DNA of 5,957 nucleotides from Nitrospira lenta (GTDB lineage Bacteria > Nitrospirota > Nitrospiria > Nitrospirales > Nitrospiraceae), in the NCBI GenBank assembly GCA_945906715.1, contig CAMDRK010000171.1, positions 1-5,957 on the forward strand, written 5' to 3'. A program made the position numbers and the translations under genes. Below, piece by piece: positions 5,457 through 5,957 of this stretch. The notes under the pieces are model-generated. The model saw only the letters and a list, made by a program, of their open reading frames with translations. It had not been told where the DNA came from and did not search any database. Within the stretch, counting starts at the first letter, position 1. Each line of letters opens with the position of its first letter.

Positions 5457-5957
5457 ATGACATGGCTTAATTATTTCTATAACTCCTCGGTGGCCATCCC
5501 ACTGTCGCTTGTGGTTCTGGCAGTTGTCAGCCTCCTCAGTTGGAAGAAACGAGGGCATCAGATCATCTTGGTGCTGACTCTGTTCTTGTATGCACGGTAC
5601 CTGGTGTGGCGAGGCCTCTATACTTTGAACACCAGCGATTGGGCGAGTCTGCTGGCGAGTTGGACGGTCTATACGGTAGAAGCCTACGCCTTTGTGCAAA
5701 TCCTCTTGCTTGCCTACCACGCCTGGTCGCCGCTCGAACGCCAATCGGTGCCATTGCGCAGCTATCCGATCGTCGACATCTTCGTCACCGTTGTCGATGA
5801 GCCTCTGAGCATTCTTCGCCGCACGCTGATCGGGTGCATCAATCAGGACTATCCCAAGGACCGTTATCGGGTGCATGTGCTCGACGATGGTCAGCGGGAC
5901 GAGATCAGGGCAGTCGCGGCGTCGTTGAACTGTGGATACATCCGCCGGGCAGATCGG
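5457..5957 (+). CDS. bcsA: Cellulose synthase catalytic subunit (BcsA-type GT2), N-terminal part
   Basis: The frame starts at ATG 5457 and is open to the right edge (167 codons), so the C-terminal two thirds or more is outside the window. Three hydrophobic segments (residues about 11-29, 34-51 and 63-88) precede a cytoplasmic glycosyltransferase family 2 domain, the BcsA layout. The domain opens with YPIVDIFVTVVDEPLSILRRT (103-123), matching the family's VDVFxPTYNEPxxxxRxT block, then QDYPKDRYRVHVLDDG (130-145), where the Asp pair 143-144 matches the UDP-binding DDG site. The later catalytic Asp, the QxxRW motif and the PilZ c-di-GMP-binding domain are beyond the edge and cannot be confirmed. 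The enzyme polymerises UDP-glucose into beta-1,4-glucan and exports it through its own membrane channel. Another family 2 polysaccharide synthase is possible, but BcsA fits best. It is divergent from the EAL gene, which may lower the c-di-GMP that normally activates such enzymes. Confidence 0.85.
   Translation, partial: MTWLNYFYNSSVAIPLSLVVLAVVSLLSWKKRGHQIILVLTLFLYARYLVWRGLYTLNTSDWASLLASWTVYTVEAYAFVQILLLAYHAWSPLERQSVPLRSYPIVDIFVTVVDEPLSILRRTLIGCINQDYPKDRYRVHVLDDGQRDEIRAVAASLNCGYIRRADR

Noticed and set aside
5262..5876. 204-codon open frame on the minus strand
   Set aside because: It overlaps the start and well-supported glycosyltransferase coding of the cellulose synthase gene, is rich in Cys, His, Gln and Arg, and shows no recognisable domain; it is an antisense shadow.

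Overview
The window looks like a piece of chromosome from a Gram-negative, biofilm-forming environmental bacterium of moderately high GC. Nitrospira or a relative is my best guess from the general look of the proteins, but nothing here proves it. Five protein genes are supported. Four lie on the minus strand and one, cut by the right edge, lies on the plus strand.

Minus strand, in transcription order: (i) a membrane-anchored protein with a degenerate GGDEF domain and an intact EAL domain (4310-2262), predicted to hydrolyse cyclic di-GMP; (ii) a stand-alone CheY-like receiver (2265-1897) whose GTG start overlaps the preceding stop by 4 nt, so the two are almost certainly one translationally coupled operon; (iii) after a 268-nt gap, a membrane-anchored SurA-N/DsbA-type thiol oxidoreductase (1628-582); (iv) 63 nt further on, the first 172 codons of a YuiH-like molybdopterin oxidoreductase of the sulfite oxidase superfamily (518-1), cut by the left edge.

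Plus strand: from 5457 to the right edge, the N-terminal 167 codons of a BcsA-type cellulose synthase catalytic subunit. It is divergent from the EAL gene. Bacterial cellulose synthases of this type are normally activated by c-di-GMP, so the EAL protein and receiver are plausible local regulators of the synthase. That link is inference from neighbourhood.

The 1.15-kb space between these divergent genes (4311-5456) has no intact gene. It holds the remains of a group II intron: a domain-V hairpin (4981-5013) with the AGC triad and 2-nt CG bulge, a plausible domain VI with an unpaired A (5018-5047), and just upstream a short reading frame resembling the N-terminus of an intron-encoded reverse transcriptase, broken by a stop and lacking nearly all of the enzyme. 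This is the most unusual item in the window: an RT-deleted intron, or relic, in the control region between a c-di-GMP module and a cellulose synthase gene. I see no CRISPR array, tRNA, rRNA or complete insertion sequence.
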